DNA of 64,000 nt from Kluyvera sichuanensis (GTDB taxonomy: Bacteria > Pseudomonadota > Gammaproteobacteria > Enterobacterales > Enterobacteriaceae): contig NZ_JABBJF010000015.1 in NCBI RefSeq assembly GCF_014218705.1, positions 1 through 64,000 on the forward strand, read 5' to 3'. The notes under the pieces are model-generated. The model ran no database searches. It was not told the origin of the DNA and was given only the letters and a program-made list of their open reading frames with translations. The position numbers and the translations under genes are program-made. Below are positions 44,605 through 53,560 of this stretch, one piece after another. Within the stretch, counting starts at the first letter, position 1. The number at the start of each line of letters is the position of its first letter.

Positions 44605-44694
44605 TACAAAAAAGCCCGCCAGGCTTACGCCATGCGGGCTTTCAGGACTTCATCTCAGGCTCTGGTTATCATTGACAAAGGATTTTGGTGGGCT
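44605..44694. other. attL-like block: displaced ssrA terminator and att core (left end of island)
   Basis: Ninety bases nearly identical to 49711-49799: a hairpin AGCCCGC...GCGGGCT with an A-run (terminator on the minus strand), the shared CTTTCAGGACTTCATCTCAGGCTCTGGT, and the core TTTGGTGGGCT (44684-44694) equivalent to the tmRNA 3' end. It is read as the original ssrA 3'-flank pushed left by integration, or a copy from an older element. At TGGGCT it joins the ogr remnant, with GCT as microhomology. Confidence 0.75.
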
Positions 44695-45322
44695 ATCTCC
44701 AGTGCGTCAATGTCTTTTGCTCCGCCACATTTCGCACCATCGAGTCTATCGACGAGGTGATACGAGCACCACTGGAGCAGGCCTTTGAAATCTGTCAGAA
44801 GAATAAATCGGACTGGATGAGCAGCAATTCAGCACTGGCACGGGCTGAAATGGCGCTGAAAGAACATGAGCTCATCAGTTCCCGTTATGAGCCTGACGCT
44901 GTACAGGCGCTGCGTGATGATATTGACCTGAAAAAATGGGCAGTAAACCAGTCTGCCGGTCGGTATATCCGGTCACATGAGGCCGTGCAGCGTGTCAGCA
45001 TGCGTCGCCAGCTCCACGCCTTTATGCAGGTCAGTGGCGACACGCTGGCCGCAGCGCTGGCACCGGAATTAATGCACCTCAGAGAGCAGCCTGAAATCGT
45101 CAGAGAACGGGCTCTCGACCGGGCGGCCGCCAGCGTTCGCGAAGCGCTCTGGCCAGCGGAAGAGATATTCATTATGCAGAGGATGACCGAGATATCCTGA
45201 CGACCATCGGGTTCCGGCCTGACAGAGCGTTCAGAGGAGACAACCGGGCAAAATATACACCTGAACAGAGTCAGATTTTCATGTGCCGACAGGCCGCGCA
45301 GACCCGCAAAAAATCCGCATAA
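44688..45322 (+). pseudogene. psu: ogr-psu fusion remnant
   Basis: The 5' part (44694-44758) is the end of an Ogr/Delta zinc-finger gene (YLQCVNVFCSATFRTIESIDEVIR). It is joined in frame to psu at the shared sequence ACGAGCACCACTGGA, where about 110 bp have been deleted compared with the intact copy (55998-56831). Psu continues well conserved to 45148, where ten bases present in the intact gene are missing. The resulting frameshift ends the frame at 45200, though psu sequence goes on to 45322. So neither activator nor polarity suppressor can be made. Confidence 0.88.
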
Positions 45323-45485
45323 AAAGCCCCGAAAATCCCCGTCTTTTTAAGAAAAATAGCCATGCATGCCTACGCTGCATGGCTTTGCATGCAAAATCCT
45401 GAATTTTCCACACCCTGCCGCGCCAGCACTGGCGTAGCCTGAACCCCTTCACGCACCTGCATTAAACCCCCCCACAAAGCGGGCA

Positions 45486-45511
45486 GGCGTGGCGGGGAGA
45501 GCATTGCGCGC
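45486..45511. other. cos site of the left satellite
   Basis: GGCGTGGCGGGGAGAGCATTGCGCGC closely resembles the P2/P4 cohesive end and is identical to 56996-57021. It lies immediately before the cargo stop region, at the boundary where homology with the right element ends. Confidence 0.78.
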
Positions 45512-45513
45512 GA

Positions 45514-47295
45514 CTATTTAAGTTCCCATAAATCTTCAAGATTAAGAGTGTCACTTTGTGGGGCTGTTTCTTCAGTTAATCGATCCATTTGAACGATTAA
45601 TGGCGTATGGAACGCAGTTCCAGAAATTATACAGGCTCCTGGTGGGAGTGTTGGTATTAAAGATCTGGAGGCAGCATCAAGCGTGCTTAGCGTGTTTTTT
45701 AAAAGGAACAGATCATTCTCATTTACTAGCCTGTGGATGAAATAATTATGAAGTTGGGATATTATTGTTGGTGAAATATCATATGGCCTCTGGCTTGATA
45801 TAGTGACGAAATATCCAAATTTACGCCCTTCTTTTATTATTTCCTCAAAAAGTTCCAATCGATAATCTTTCCAGCTTTCAGATTCTCTGGATGATATTTC
45901 AGAAAGAATGTTGTGTGCTTCATCTATTATTAAATGAAAGCTTTCAATTTCATTATCAGTAGATTTGTGTTCTAAGAAAGAACATTTTGCAATCATCATT
46001 GGAATTGTTTTTTTTGTCGATTGATTGCAATGTTTTAAAGAAATTATTGATATAGGTACTTGATCCTTATGGTGCTCAGTGATTTCTATAACTTTAGATA
46101 ATGATGGGCCCGTTGCAGAAATTTTATTTATCAATGGTGAGATGTGTTCGTATTGAACATAATTTTTAGATACGGAGTTTATTAACTGTAAAGTAGAACG
46201 GATGAAAATTTCATCGAACACTGAATTGATGACGAAGGAGCTATTATAAGTTACAGGTAGATACGCTATAGCATCATCTGAATTATTTATCCAGCTATCT
46301 GGATGGTCATATTTATTATTCCCTGTATGCCATGAGAATTTAGATAGTTCTTCGTTGGCTCGAAGTTGATCTTTATCGGTAAGATAAACTATTAATCCTT
46401 TAAGTAAGTTTAGCGTTTCTCTGTGTGGATTAGTTCCAAACATATTTTTTATTGTATGTTTTAGATATCCGTTAAGATCATTGTCAAATGAATTTTTGTT
46501 TTTAACTAAATGTGTGAGGAATGGTTTTTGAGTTTTCTCTGTTGCTGAAAATAACACGGATAAAAGTTCATCATCCCAAAACTCATTTTCTGAAAATACT
46601 AATTTATCCTTTATTTCTTTTGTGCTTAGCTCTACAGTCTTTGTTAGTACAGGGAATGATTTGGCTAAGGTGCTATACTCGCCATTGAAATCAATGAGAT
46701 TTATTTTTGATTTTTTGGCGAAATTTGGTTTATCTTTAATGAGAGTGATTAATGAGTGATAAAGTTTAGCTAAAGTGTTAGATTTTCCACTACCCGTATT
46801 ACCAAATATTCCGATGTGAGAGTTAAAAACACCGTTAACAGGGATGCTGATAGGTAATTCTTCAAGGATTGACTTTCCAATATTTATTAGAGGTGTATGT
46901 TTGTTTTTTCGGAAGTTATAAATTTCAGCTATTTTTTCATCTGATATTAAGAAAAGCTGATCGTTAATCATAGGGAGGTATTTGATGCCGGAATAAAAAT
47001 TCCCTTCAAAAAAATACCCTAGTATATTGAGTTCGATAAATCTTTCATATTTTTTTTGATCTAATTCATCGCTTCTTAAATTGAAGTTTTCAATAACTTC
47101 TTCACCAATAATTTTTCCAACAATATCTTGATATCCTTTTCGGATTAGAACAAACTCATTAATTGCTATTCCCCTGAGGATTTTTCCATGATGGAAATAG
47201 GTTGACTGATAGAGAGTGTTGTTTACTTTTGCTACAACAGCCGTCCCCTTTACTTGTGTAACAAAGCCAACATTTAGTTCGTCCATGAGATCCAT
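45514..47295 (-). CDS. herA: HerA-like ATPase of a SIR2-HerA defence pair
   Basis: 593 residues. An N-terminal HAS-barrel-like part (1-95) is followed by Walker A GNTGSGKSN (165-173), DFNGEYSTL, Walker B FHLIIDEAHNIL, and the HerA motif SQRPYDISPTIISQLHNYFIHRL with the arginine-finger region. Hexameric DNA-translocase fold (DUF87/HerA). The start overlaps the end of sir2 by 22 bp, so they are coupled. With SIR2 it forms a known type of anti-phage complex that acts through NAD+ depletion and/or nuclease activity. About 32% GC, far below the flanks, indicating transfer. Confidence 0.9.
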   Translation of the reverse strand: MDLMDELNVGFVTQVKGTAVVAKVNNTLYQSTYFHHGKILRGIAINEFVLIRKGYQDIVGKIIGEEVIENFNLRSDELDQKKYERFIELNILGYFFEGNFYSGIKYLPMINDQLFLISDEKIAEIYNFRKNKHTPLINIGKSILEELPISIPVNGVFNSHIGIFGNTGSGKSNTLAKLYHSLITLIKDKPNFAKKSKINLIDFNGEYSTLAKSFPVLTKTVELSTKEIKDKLVFSENEFWDDELLSVLFSATEKTQKPFLTHLVKNKNSFDNDLNGYLKHTIKNMFGTNPHRETLNLLKGLIVYLTDKDQLRANEELSKFSWHTGNNKYDHPDSWINNSDDAIAYLPVTYNSSFVINSVFDEIFIRSTLQLINSVSKNYVQYEHISPLINKISATGPSLSKVIEITEHHKDQVPISIISLKHCNQSTKKTIPMMIAKCSFLEHKSTDNEIESFHLIIDEAHNILSEISSRESESWKDYRLELFEEIIKEGRKFGYFVTISSQRPYDISPTIISQLHNYFIHRLVNENDLFLLKNTLSTLDAASRSLIPTLPPGACIISGTAFHTPLIVQMDRLTEETAPQSDTLNLEDLWELK

Positions 47296-48395
47296 TCTCC
47301 ACTTTCAGATGTGAAAATTTTATCAATAAAAGTTTCAAATGAGAGTTTGTGCTCATCATTTTTTGGGTAGATGTAAGTTATTCTTGAATCATTAATTGTT
47401 TCGTTAATCAGGGCCCTGCTGTCTTTATTATAGCAAAAAACAAAAACTTTTAATGTTGGGTTGCTAAGTGAGCGCTTGATGATTTCTAATATATGTTCAT
47501 CTTGAAATGAAAAGCCAAAGCATATTAAAACAGTTTGCGGTTTTTCAAGTTCATAGCTCAGTAATCTCAAACTTTGATAATAATGTTGTTGGAATAATGT
47601 TTCAGAGAATTTTTCTTTTGTTGGACTAACAATAGCTAATCGATTATATTTCTCTCTGAAATCAGACAGATAATCAATGTCATTTTGGTTAAGATTAAGA
47701 AACTCATTAAGATCGTCATTTGTATCGTAAAGAACCTCAGCGAACTCTTGTATTTTTTTATCACATTCCAAAATAACTTTGTCAGGCGAGGTTGTGGAAT
47801 ATAATACATTAATCTTATGGTTTTTATCTTTATTCCATGAAACGGACCCGTGCATTTTTATAACATTGATTGTTGGTATCTCTTGCTTATATAAATCATG
47901 AGTACCTTGATGCCAATGAGATAGATGAAAATTACTAATATTTAGTGTCCTTTCTCTAAACCCCAATGCTCCATCGTTGAAATAAAAAATCTTCTTATTA
48001 AGAATGTTATCAGCAGAAGTTTCAAAAAAAAGATCATAATTTGTTGTAAATATGTTGCTTCTTTTTATTTGGTGAGAACCTTTCTTTTCAAGTAAAGAAA
48101 CCAGTTCAAATAAAAACCTTTCATAATCAGATAATGTTTTAGAGTAAACTTTAGGTGTTGGTTTGGGTTGGATACAGAATGTTTTATGAATTATTGAATT
48201 GAAGTAAGAGCTTAATATGAAATTTTCTAAATTCGCATTGCCTTTTACATCTACATGAGTCAGTAGGCTTTCATATGTTACATCTTTTCTTAACCATAGG
48301 GTAGGGATGTATGCAGCTGATGCTCCAGAACCAAACAAAAAGTTTATGTTTTTATCGTAAATATTCGAAGCTTTACAAGGAAATTCTCTGTCCAT
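47274..48395 (-). CDS. SIR2-family NADase effector of a SIR2-HerA defence pair
   Basis: 373 residues, SIR2_2-type. NAD-binding FLFGSGASAA (20-28), catalytic Asn119 in TTNYD, KMHGS with His182, and the late motif CFGFSFQDEHILEII. These are the residues that hydrolyse NAD+ in defence sirtuins (ThsA, DSR, SIR2-HerA). Its ATG shares one base with the integrase stop (TAATG), and a GGAG site lies inside the integrase gene, so it is translated from the integrase mRNA. Very low GC. Confidence 0.9.
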   Translation of the reverse strand: MDREFPCKASNIYDKNINFLFGSGASAAYIPTLWLRKDVTYESLLTHVDVKGNANLENFILSSYFNSIIHKTFCIQPKPTPKVYSKTLSDYERFLFELVSLLEKKGSHQIKRSNIFTTNYDLFFETSADNILNKKIFYFNDGALGFRERTLNISNFHLSHWHQGTHDLYKQEIPTINVIKMHGSVSWNKDKNHKINVLYSTTSPDKVILECDKKIQEFAEVLYDTNDDLNEFLNLNQNDIDYLSDFREKYNRLAIVSPTKEKFSETLFQQHYYQSLRLLSYELEKPQTVLICFGFSFQDEHILEIIKRSLSNPTLKVFVFCYNKDSRALINETINDSRITYIYPKNDEHKLSFETFIDKIFTSESGEWISWTN

Positions 48396-49597
48396 TATTT
48401 TTCTCCTAGAGTTTTATAAACTTCCTTACCCCACCAATTCATTAGTTCAACTCTTTTGCCTACATAAGTTGACCGATTGTAAGCTTTGCGGACTTCATTT
48501 TTATCACTGTGGGCTAAAGCAGATTCTATTACATCTGGATTCAAACCAGCTTCATTCATAGCCGTGCTGGCGATAGAACGTAGTCCATGAGCTACTAACT
48601 TACCACCGTATCCTATTCTTTTCAAAGCTGCATTTGCAGTTTGGCTATTCATAGGTTGTTTAGGATTATTTCTACTTGGAAAAATATATTCTCGATGAGC
48701 ACTGATAGTCTTCATTACTTCCAAAATATATAATGCTTGTGGGGATAAAGGAACAATATGCTCACGCTTTGCTTTCATACGTTCTGCAGGAATTGTCCAG
48801 ATCATGGTATTTATATCGACCTCTATCCATCGAGCAGAGGAAGCTTCGGAGGGGCGCACAAGTGTCAAGAGCTGCCATTCAATCAAATAGCGAGTTGTTA
48901 TAGACAGATTTGACATAACCAAAGAACGCATCAGCTTGGGCAACTCTTCTGGCCTTAACGTTGGCATATTTTGCTTTTTAGGCTTCTCAAATGCCATTCC
49001 AATCCCTGACGCCGGATTTGTATCAATCAGACCGGTATTAACCGCGTAAATCATTATCTCGTTAATACGCTGTACTAAGCGCCTAACTGTCTCCAGAGTT
49101 CCACGCGCTTTGATTGGCTCCAATGCTTCAATAATCGTTCTCGCTTTAATCACCTGAACAGGTATAGCGCCTATTGCAGGGAACACGTCTTTATCTAATG
49201 AGCGCCAAATATCTTTCGCGTAGTCTTCAGTGACGCTTTTGCTTTTCATTTTGAACCAGTTTGCGGCTACAGTTGAGAAAATGCTATCCAGCTCAATCTG
49301 GCGTTGTTCTAATGCCTGCTCTTGTTGCTGTTGCGGATCCATACCTTGTGCAAGCATGGTTAAGTGCTGGTCGCGAATTTGACGAGCGGCTGCGAGCGTA
49401 AGAGCAGGGTATGAGCCGAGACTCAAATTAGTTCGGCTGCTACTGACCGGGCGCTGATAGCGGAAGCGCCAGAGTTTTTTTCCAGAGGTTTTGACGAGTA
49501 AGAATAGGCCGTCACCATCATGCAGGGTGAAGTCTTTTTCTTGAGGTTTAGCTTTAAGAATTTCATTGTTAGTGAGGGGGCGTGCGATGCGCGCCAT
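48395..49597 (-). CDS. int: P4-type tyrosine integrase (left element)
   Basis: 400 residues. N-terminal DUF4102 arm-binding domain (1-95), core-binding domain, catalytic domain with Arg in LLTLVRPSEAS, HGLRSIAST (His-x-x-Arg) and Tyr in NRSTYVG. Clearly homologous with the right-element integrase over nearly all its length, but diverged in the N-terminal part and after the catalytic Tyr. Integrates at ssrA. First gene of int-sir2-herA. Confidence 0.95.
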   Translation of the reverse strand: MARIARPLTNNEILKAKPQEKDFTLHDGDGLFLLVKTSGKKLWRFRYQRPVSSSRTNLSLGSYPALTLAAARQIRDQHLTMLAQGMDPQQQQEQALEQRQIELDSIFSTVAANWFKMKSKSVTEDYAKDIWRSLDKDVFPAIGAIPVQVIKARTIIEALEPIKARGTLETVRRLVQRINEIMIYAVNTGLIDTNPASGIGMAFEKPKKQNMPTLRPEELPKLMRSLVMSNLSITTRYLIEWQLLTLVRPSEASSARWIEVDINTMIWTIPAERMKAKREHIVPLSPQALYILEVMKTISAHREYIFPSRNNPKQPMNSQTANAALKRIGYGGKLVAHGLRSIASTAMNEAGLNPDVIESALAHSDKNEVRKAYNRSTYVGKRVELMNWWGKEVYKTLGEK

Positions 49598-49619
49598 TTC
49601 TGGATCCCTTCCATAATTG

Positions 49620-49667
49620 GTACACGATTAATGGACCACAGTATAGCGTGTACCTAAACGTGTACCA
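49620..49667. promoter_or_regulatory. Arm-type sites of the left integrase
   Basis: GGTACAC (49620-49626) and two inverted copies GTGTACC (49649-49655, 49661-49667) lie between int and att, just upstream of the int start. The right element has the same arrangement with GGTATAC instead. They are likely arm-type integrase sites that also autoregulate int. Confidence 0.65.
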
Positions 49668-49710
49668 ATTTTTACTGGATTCAGGCGGATCGTTTCGGAC
49701 GATTACAGAC

Positions 49711-49806
49711 ACAAAAAAGCCCACCAGGCTTACGCCATGTGGGCTTTCAGGACTTCATCTCAGGCTCTGGTGACCATCGACAAAGAATTTTGGTGGGCTG
49801 GCGGAG
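49711..49806. other. att site between the two satellites with duplicated ssrA-type terminator
   Basis: Same block as at 44605: a hairpin AGCCCAC...GTGGGCT with A-run, then TTTGGTGGGCTGGCGGAG (49789-49806), which corresponds to the tmRNA 3' end TTTGGTGGAGCTGGCGGGAG with two small deletions. It is the right end of the left element and the left end of the right element. Confidence 0.82.
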
Positions 49807-49862
49807 TCTGAATAATGTTTTCAACCTAATGTTTTTATTGTTTATTTTCCAATTCAACTTTC

Positions 49863-49888
49863 ATTGGTATACCTAAGCGTATACCAAT
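49863..49888. promoter_or_regulatory. Left arm-type integrase site (right element)
   Basis: ATTGGTATAC-CTAAGC-GTATACCAAT, a perfect 10-bp inverted repeat, 60 bp inside the left end. It contains the same GGTATAC word as the sites at 60247-60294 next to int. The rest of 49889-49972 holds no gene. Confidence 0.65.
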
Positions 49889-49972
49889 GGCGATTTGTTG
49901 CAATGTTTCCTGTGGTTAAGCGAACTTGTTTTTGAATAGATCACATCAAGAAAAAAACTTTTTTTACCAAAA

Positions 49973-50065
49973 ACTGTTCACACTGTTCACTCACCGTTAT
50001 TTTTATTAATTTTCAATATAATACAAGGTGAATAGTCCGTGAACAGTGAACACTTTACTGTTCAC
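49973..50065. repeat. crr: crr-like iteron cluster (alpha-binding) next to the replicase gene
   Basis: At least five copies of GTGAACAGT/ACTGTTCAC or close variants (49973, 49982, 50027, 50039, 50057) in both orientations in an AT-rich stretch, 50-140 bp beyond the 3' end of alpha. P4 alpha binds GGTGAACAG(A/T) iterons in ori1 and in crr. Confidence 0.85.
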
Positions 50066-50115
50066 GTTCAGGGATCTCAGGCAAAAAAAGACCGGCTAAT
50101 GCCGGTCAGGATAGG

Positions 50116-52449
50116 TTATAGCGCTGTGGTTTCGTCACATCGGGGCAGCCAGTCGGCGTTGCTTTCATCCCTGAGCGCGAGATTCGTCTGCATCCCCTGA
50201 TTCGTTCGCCGCTTGCCATAGTTCAGCCCGTACTCTTTCAGCATCGATGACAGTCCTTTGCCAAACATGGTGAGGCTTAGCGTGTTCTTGTAGCCGTGCG
50301 CCTCCATATAGACCAGATAGGCATGGTACAGGTACAGACGTGGCTGTCGCGGGATGATATTCGCATTTCCCATGTACATACCGTCAGGCTCGGGCAGTGC
50401 CTCCAGATAGCCACAAAAATCAAATGTCGGGTCAGCATCACGCTTGATACTGAGCGCCTCGTCAGAGTTCTGCTGGGACTGGAGCAACGTGCGCGCCGTC
50501 ATCGGGTCACTGAATTTCTGCATAAGCTGACGCACAATGACTGCCAGCTCACGGGCAATCTTATCTTTCAGCTTCGGATCGCGTTCCTCCGGGGCAATCT
50601 GTTCCGGGAAGTGCATAATCACCCGACGGCGCGACACGCCGCCGCTGCGGTCGGTGAAGCGCATCGGGTTATTGTTGACGGCCAGAATGACCGCCGGGAT
50701 ATGCGTCGAGTACGCATCGCGGTATTTTGGGTCAACGGAGACGGCATCCCCGCCGGTGATAGCCTTGAGCCCCGCACCGTCGCCGCTCCATTTCTCCTGG
50801 TCAGGCAGACGTATCAGCGAGAAGCCAATCAGCGCCGCGCGTTCGCGGGGGGATTCCAGCGTTTCAATGGTCGCTGACGTGGCGTTATCCTCTCCGGCCA
50901 GCATGGTGGCAATTTCAGCGAGAATACTTTTCCCGCTGCCGCCGGGGCCGGTCACCTCAAGAAAAAGCTGCCAGTCATAACGGTTTGCCAGCACCATAAA
51001 CAGTGCTGCGAGTATCACGTCGCGTTTATCCGCACGTGAACCGGCGGCACGGTCGAGCCAGCGCCAGAAGTTCGGCGCGTGGGTTTCCAGTGCTTCTCCC
51101 GCGACCGGCGGGGTAAAATCCACATCGCACAGTGTGCGCAGCCAGTGCGCTTTACTGTGAGGGCTGAATACGCCGGTACTGGTATCAAGCACACCGTTGC
51201 GAAAACCTATCAGGCGGCGCGCCGGGGAATCCTGCTGAGGAATAATCAGTTTCAGGGTATCCACCACCGAGGCAATTTTCCCCGACGAGAACGGCGCTCG
51301 CAGACGCTGGAACAACCCGGCCACGTCACGCGCAAAATCCGACGGCGGAATGATTTTCCATATCCCGGCTTCATAGCGTGAAAGGAGCTGCCCGTTTGCA
51401 TCCACCGCCAGCGCCTCGCCGTAATGTTCATGTACCCGCATTGCCTTTTCACTGGTGCTCATGGCGGTGAATTCGGCCTCGCTCATGGTGCTGAACGGAC
51501 TCTCTCCCGGTGACCGGATAGCGTCATAAATCGCTTTACGCGTGGCATCTTCTCCCCTCTGCATAAACGCATCATTCCAGTCACCAAAGACCGGCGGCAG
51601 GGCGACAATGCCCTCACAGGCTTCTGCGGCCGCTGCGGCTTTTGTCTGACCGTCGCCGCTGAGGTCACGGTCGGCAGCGAGCACAATCTGACAGGCGGGG
51701 TGCTTTTGCCGGGCAAGGCTCGCCAGAGAAAGAAGGTTCACGGACGACAGCGCCACCATGACCGTTTCACCCGTCAGGTGATGCACGGTAAGTGCGGTCG
51801 CATAGCCCTCTGCTATCCACAGGCGTTTCCCGGCCTGTTTTTTCCCTTCGATGATATGACATGCCCCTTTCACCTGACCGCCTTTCAGGGTGCGCTTGAG
51901 ACCGTCTGAATTAATAAGCTGAAGGTTAACCAGTGCGCCGGTGTCATCATACAGCGGGACAACCACATCACCGGCGCGGTAGGTCACGCCGCCGGTTTTA
52001 TGTGTGGCGGTGAGCGTCAGGCACTCCAGCGCGGGAAAACCCTTGTGAGTCAGGTAGCCGTTGCCGGTGGCCGTTCGGGTTTTCTCCATCAGTTTTACGG
52101 CCAGCGCAGCCGCTGCTTTGTGGTCGGCTTCCGTTCCCGCTTCTGCGGCCGCAATCACCTCCGGGGCAACCGGCGACAGATTGCCGGTCACGGCGTTAAC
52201 CTTTTGGGCGGCCTCAGACGGATTTACGCCGAACACCTTCTCAACCAGTTTCAGACCATCACCCGCGCCACACTGGTTACAGAACCACGTCCCTCGCCCC
52301 TCTTTATCGTCAAACCGGAAACGGTCAGAGCCGCCGCATACCGGACAGGCCTGATGGCGGTTTTTAATGACCTTCACGCCCAGCGCCGGGAGAATGCGTG
52401 GCCAGTGGCCGCATGCATGTTTTACGGTTTCCGTTACGTTCATATTCAT
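50116..52449 (-). CDS. P4-type alpha replicase: zinc-finger primase and SF3-like helicase
   Basis: 777 residues, the size of P4 alpha. Zinc-finger Cys35, Cys38, Cys57 and Cys60 (CPVCGG...CNQC) is followed by a Toprim-type primase core (about 195-330; LWIAEGYATALTVHHL with the catalytic Glu, then LAADRDLSGDGQ), a D5_N-like region, and helicase Walker A TGPGGSGKS near residue 495. It primes, unwinds and binds the iterons at crr and ori1. GGGAG-type site upstream. The last gene of the left-going operon. Confidence 0.95.
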   Translation of the reverse strand: MNMNVTETVKHACGHWPRILPALGVKVIKNRHQACPVCGGSDRFRFDDKEGRGTWFCNQCGAGDGLKLVEKVFGVNPSEAAQKVNAVTGNLSPVAPEVIAAAEAGTEADHKAAAALAVKLMEKTRTATGNGYLTHKGFPALECLTLTATHKTGGVTYRAGDVVVPLYDDTGALVNLQLINSDGLKRTLKGGQVKGACHIIEGKKQAGKRLWIAEGYATALTVHHLTGETVMVALSSVNLLSLASLARQKHPACQIVLAADRDLSGDGQTKAAAAAEACEGIVALPPVFGDWNDAFMQRGEDATRKAIYDAIRSPGESPFSTMSEAEFTAMSTSEKAMRVHEHYGEALAVDANGQLLSRYEAGIWKIIPPSDFARDVAGLFQRLRAPFSSGKIASVVDTLKLIIPQQDSPARRLIGFRNGVLDTSTGVFSPHSKAHWLRTLCDVDFTPPVAGEALETHAPNFWRWLDRAAGSRADKRDVILAALFMVLANRYDWQLFLEVTGPGGSGKSILAEIATMLAGEDNATSATIETLESPRERAALIGFSLIRLPDQEKWSGDGAGLKAITGGDAVSVDPKYRDAYSTHIPAVILAVNNNPMRFTDRSGGVSRRRVIMHFPEQIAPEERDPKLKDKIARELAVIVRQLMQKFSDPMTARTLLQSQQNSDEALSIKRDADPTFDFCGYLEALPEPDGMYMGNANIIPRQPRLYLYHAYLVYMEAHGYKNTLSLTMFGKGLSSMLKEYGLNYGKRRTNQGMQTNLALRDESNADWLPRCDETTAL

Positions 52450-52461
52450 GGTTATTCTCCC

Positions 52462-52782
52462 TCAGTGTATTACCGGTGCGGTGATATGACGGGCACAGAG
52501 TTCATCCATCACGGCCAGCCCGAGAAAAGACAGTGATGGCGCGGCTTTCAGCGGGCTGGCTTCCATTAAATCTTCCAGTAAGGCACAGGCAATCGTGCGG
52601 CCTTTATCCTCGCCATGCTGGCGCAGGTAAAAACCCTCCAGCTCGGCGGCAATGGCACTCTCCAGCGCATCGAGAGTAAGGTGTGGGTAGCGGTGCTGAC
52701 GTTCGCATAAAGCCAGCCATGCACAGGCCACGGCACGGCGATAAAGCGCAGCGCGTAAGACGAGCGGTAATGGCTGTTTCAT
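52462..52782 (-). CDS. P4-type DUF5375 family protein
   Basis: 106 residues, mainly helical ([39 protein letters not shown]). It lies 12 bp upstream of alpha and overlaps the next gene by four bases, a fixed position in P4-like satellites. Function unknown. Confidence 0.8.
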   Translation of the reverse strand: MKQPLPLVLRAALYRRAVACAWLALCERQHRYPHLTLDALESAIAAELEGFYLRQHGEDKGRTIACALLEDLMEASPLKAAPSLSFLGLAVMDELCARHITAPVIH

Positions 52783-53039
52783 AAATTGCCCTCCCCGTTG
52801 AGCCAGCGTTGATTACAGCGTTCAACCACGCCGTCGAGCTGGGCGGTCATAAGATAAATCACGGAGGTGAGCTGTAACTGCTGCGCCGGGTCACGACGAA
52901 CAGTGGTGCAGTCCTGCACCTGCACCAGCTCGCCGACAAACTGGCCGACATTACGCAAATGTTCAAGGCATTCGAGGTCAGCCTGGCTGATGGCCGACAA
53001 CCATTTATTCTGTGGTCGTTCAGTGATATTTACATGCAT
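52779..53039 (-). CDS. P4-like derepression (epsilon-type) protein candidate
   Basis: 86 residues from ATG 53039 ([16 protein letters not shown]). Helical, with [16 protein letters not shown] and [22 protein letters not shown]. The position between orf149 and DUF5375 is where P4-like satellites encode the small protein that relieves helper-prophage repression. I assign it from position and size, not from a residue signature. The upstream 15 codons of the open frame lack a start signal. Confidence 0.55.
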   Translation of the reverse strand: MHVNITERPQNKWLSAISQADLECLEHLRNVGQFVGELVQVQDCTTVRRDPAQQLQLTSVIYLMTAQLDGVVERCNQRWLNGEGNL

Positions 53040-53110
53040 GATTCCGACTCCTGAAGACGTGCGTATCCCTGTGCAGATACGCACATTTAATTTTTGTTAT
53101 CGTTTTTTAA

Positions 53111-53560
53111 TTACAGATAATGGCGGTAGCTGTTATCCGGTTTTATTTCCGGTTCAGTCCGGGGAATATCCCGCCATTTCCGCGCCACCGGCGCTGGACA
53201 TCTGGCCGGGATAATATCCTGCGGATAATTATCGATATTTTTATCCCGCCATTTCTGTAATTCCGGGTCGGCGGCAATATCTTTGAGAACCACGTGACGA
53301 TTTTCCGGGCTGCGTTTGAACATATCCGGTCGGTCGCAGCTAAATTCCCGCATAAAACGCCCGAGTGGTATTTCGGCAATCCGTCCATCGGAAATAATAC
53401 GAATGAGAATAGTGTAAGTCCGGCGGTACGGGTTCCAGACCAGTGCCGGACAGCGGTACGGCATTTCCCACGGAATACCGTCGGCCAGAACGCCCACCAC
53501 GCGTACGTCAGGGAAACCGGCTGAGCGGAACAATTCACCCGGTTGCGGGAAATCAAACAT
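53111..53560 (-). CDS. P4-satellite hypothetical protein
   Basis: 149 residues from ATG 53560, with a GGAGGTGGAGC site. Starts [28 protein letters not shown], has a beta-rich core (RTYTILIRIISDGRIAEIPL) and a Pro/Arg-rich end. Found in the left operon of P4-like elements; no known function. Overlaps the upstream gene by 8 bp. Confidence 0.75.
   Translation of the reverse strand: MFDFPQPGELFRSAGFPDVRVVGVLADGIPWEMPYRCPALVWNPYRRTYTILIRIISDGRIAEIPLGRFMREFSCDRPDMFKRSPENRHVVLKDIAADPELQKWRDKNIDNYPQDIIPARCPAPVARKWRDIPRTEPEIKPDNSYRHYL

Larger units (their letters stand above)
44684..49799. mobile_element. Reduced P4-like satellite (left element) with SIR2-HerA cargo
   Basis: Bounded by att copies at 44684 and 49789. 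It contains an ogr-psu fusion remnant, cos, herA, sir2 and a P4-type integrase. The modules alpha, derepression, vis, sid and most of ogr are absent: the deletion joins the att core directly to ogr. About 5.1 kb. The psu-cos arm (44757-45511) is homologous to 56265-57021 of the right element. Confidence 0.9.

Noticed and set aside
44429-44694. Remains of a third complete satellite to the left
   Set aside because: Only the att/terminator block is visible; displacement of the original ssrA flank explains it without another element.
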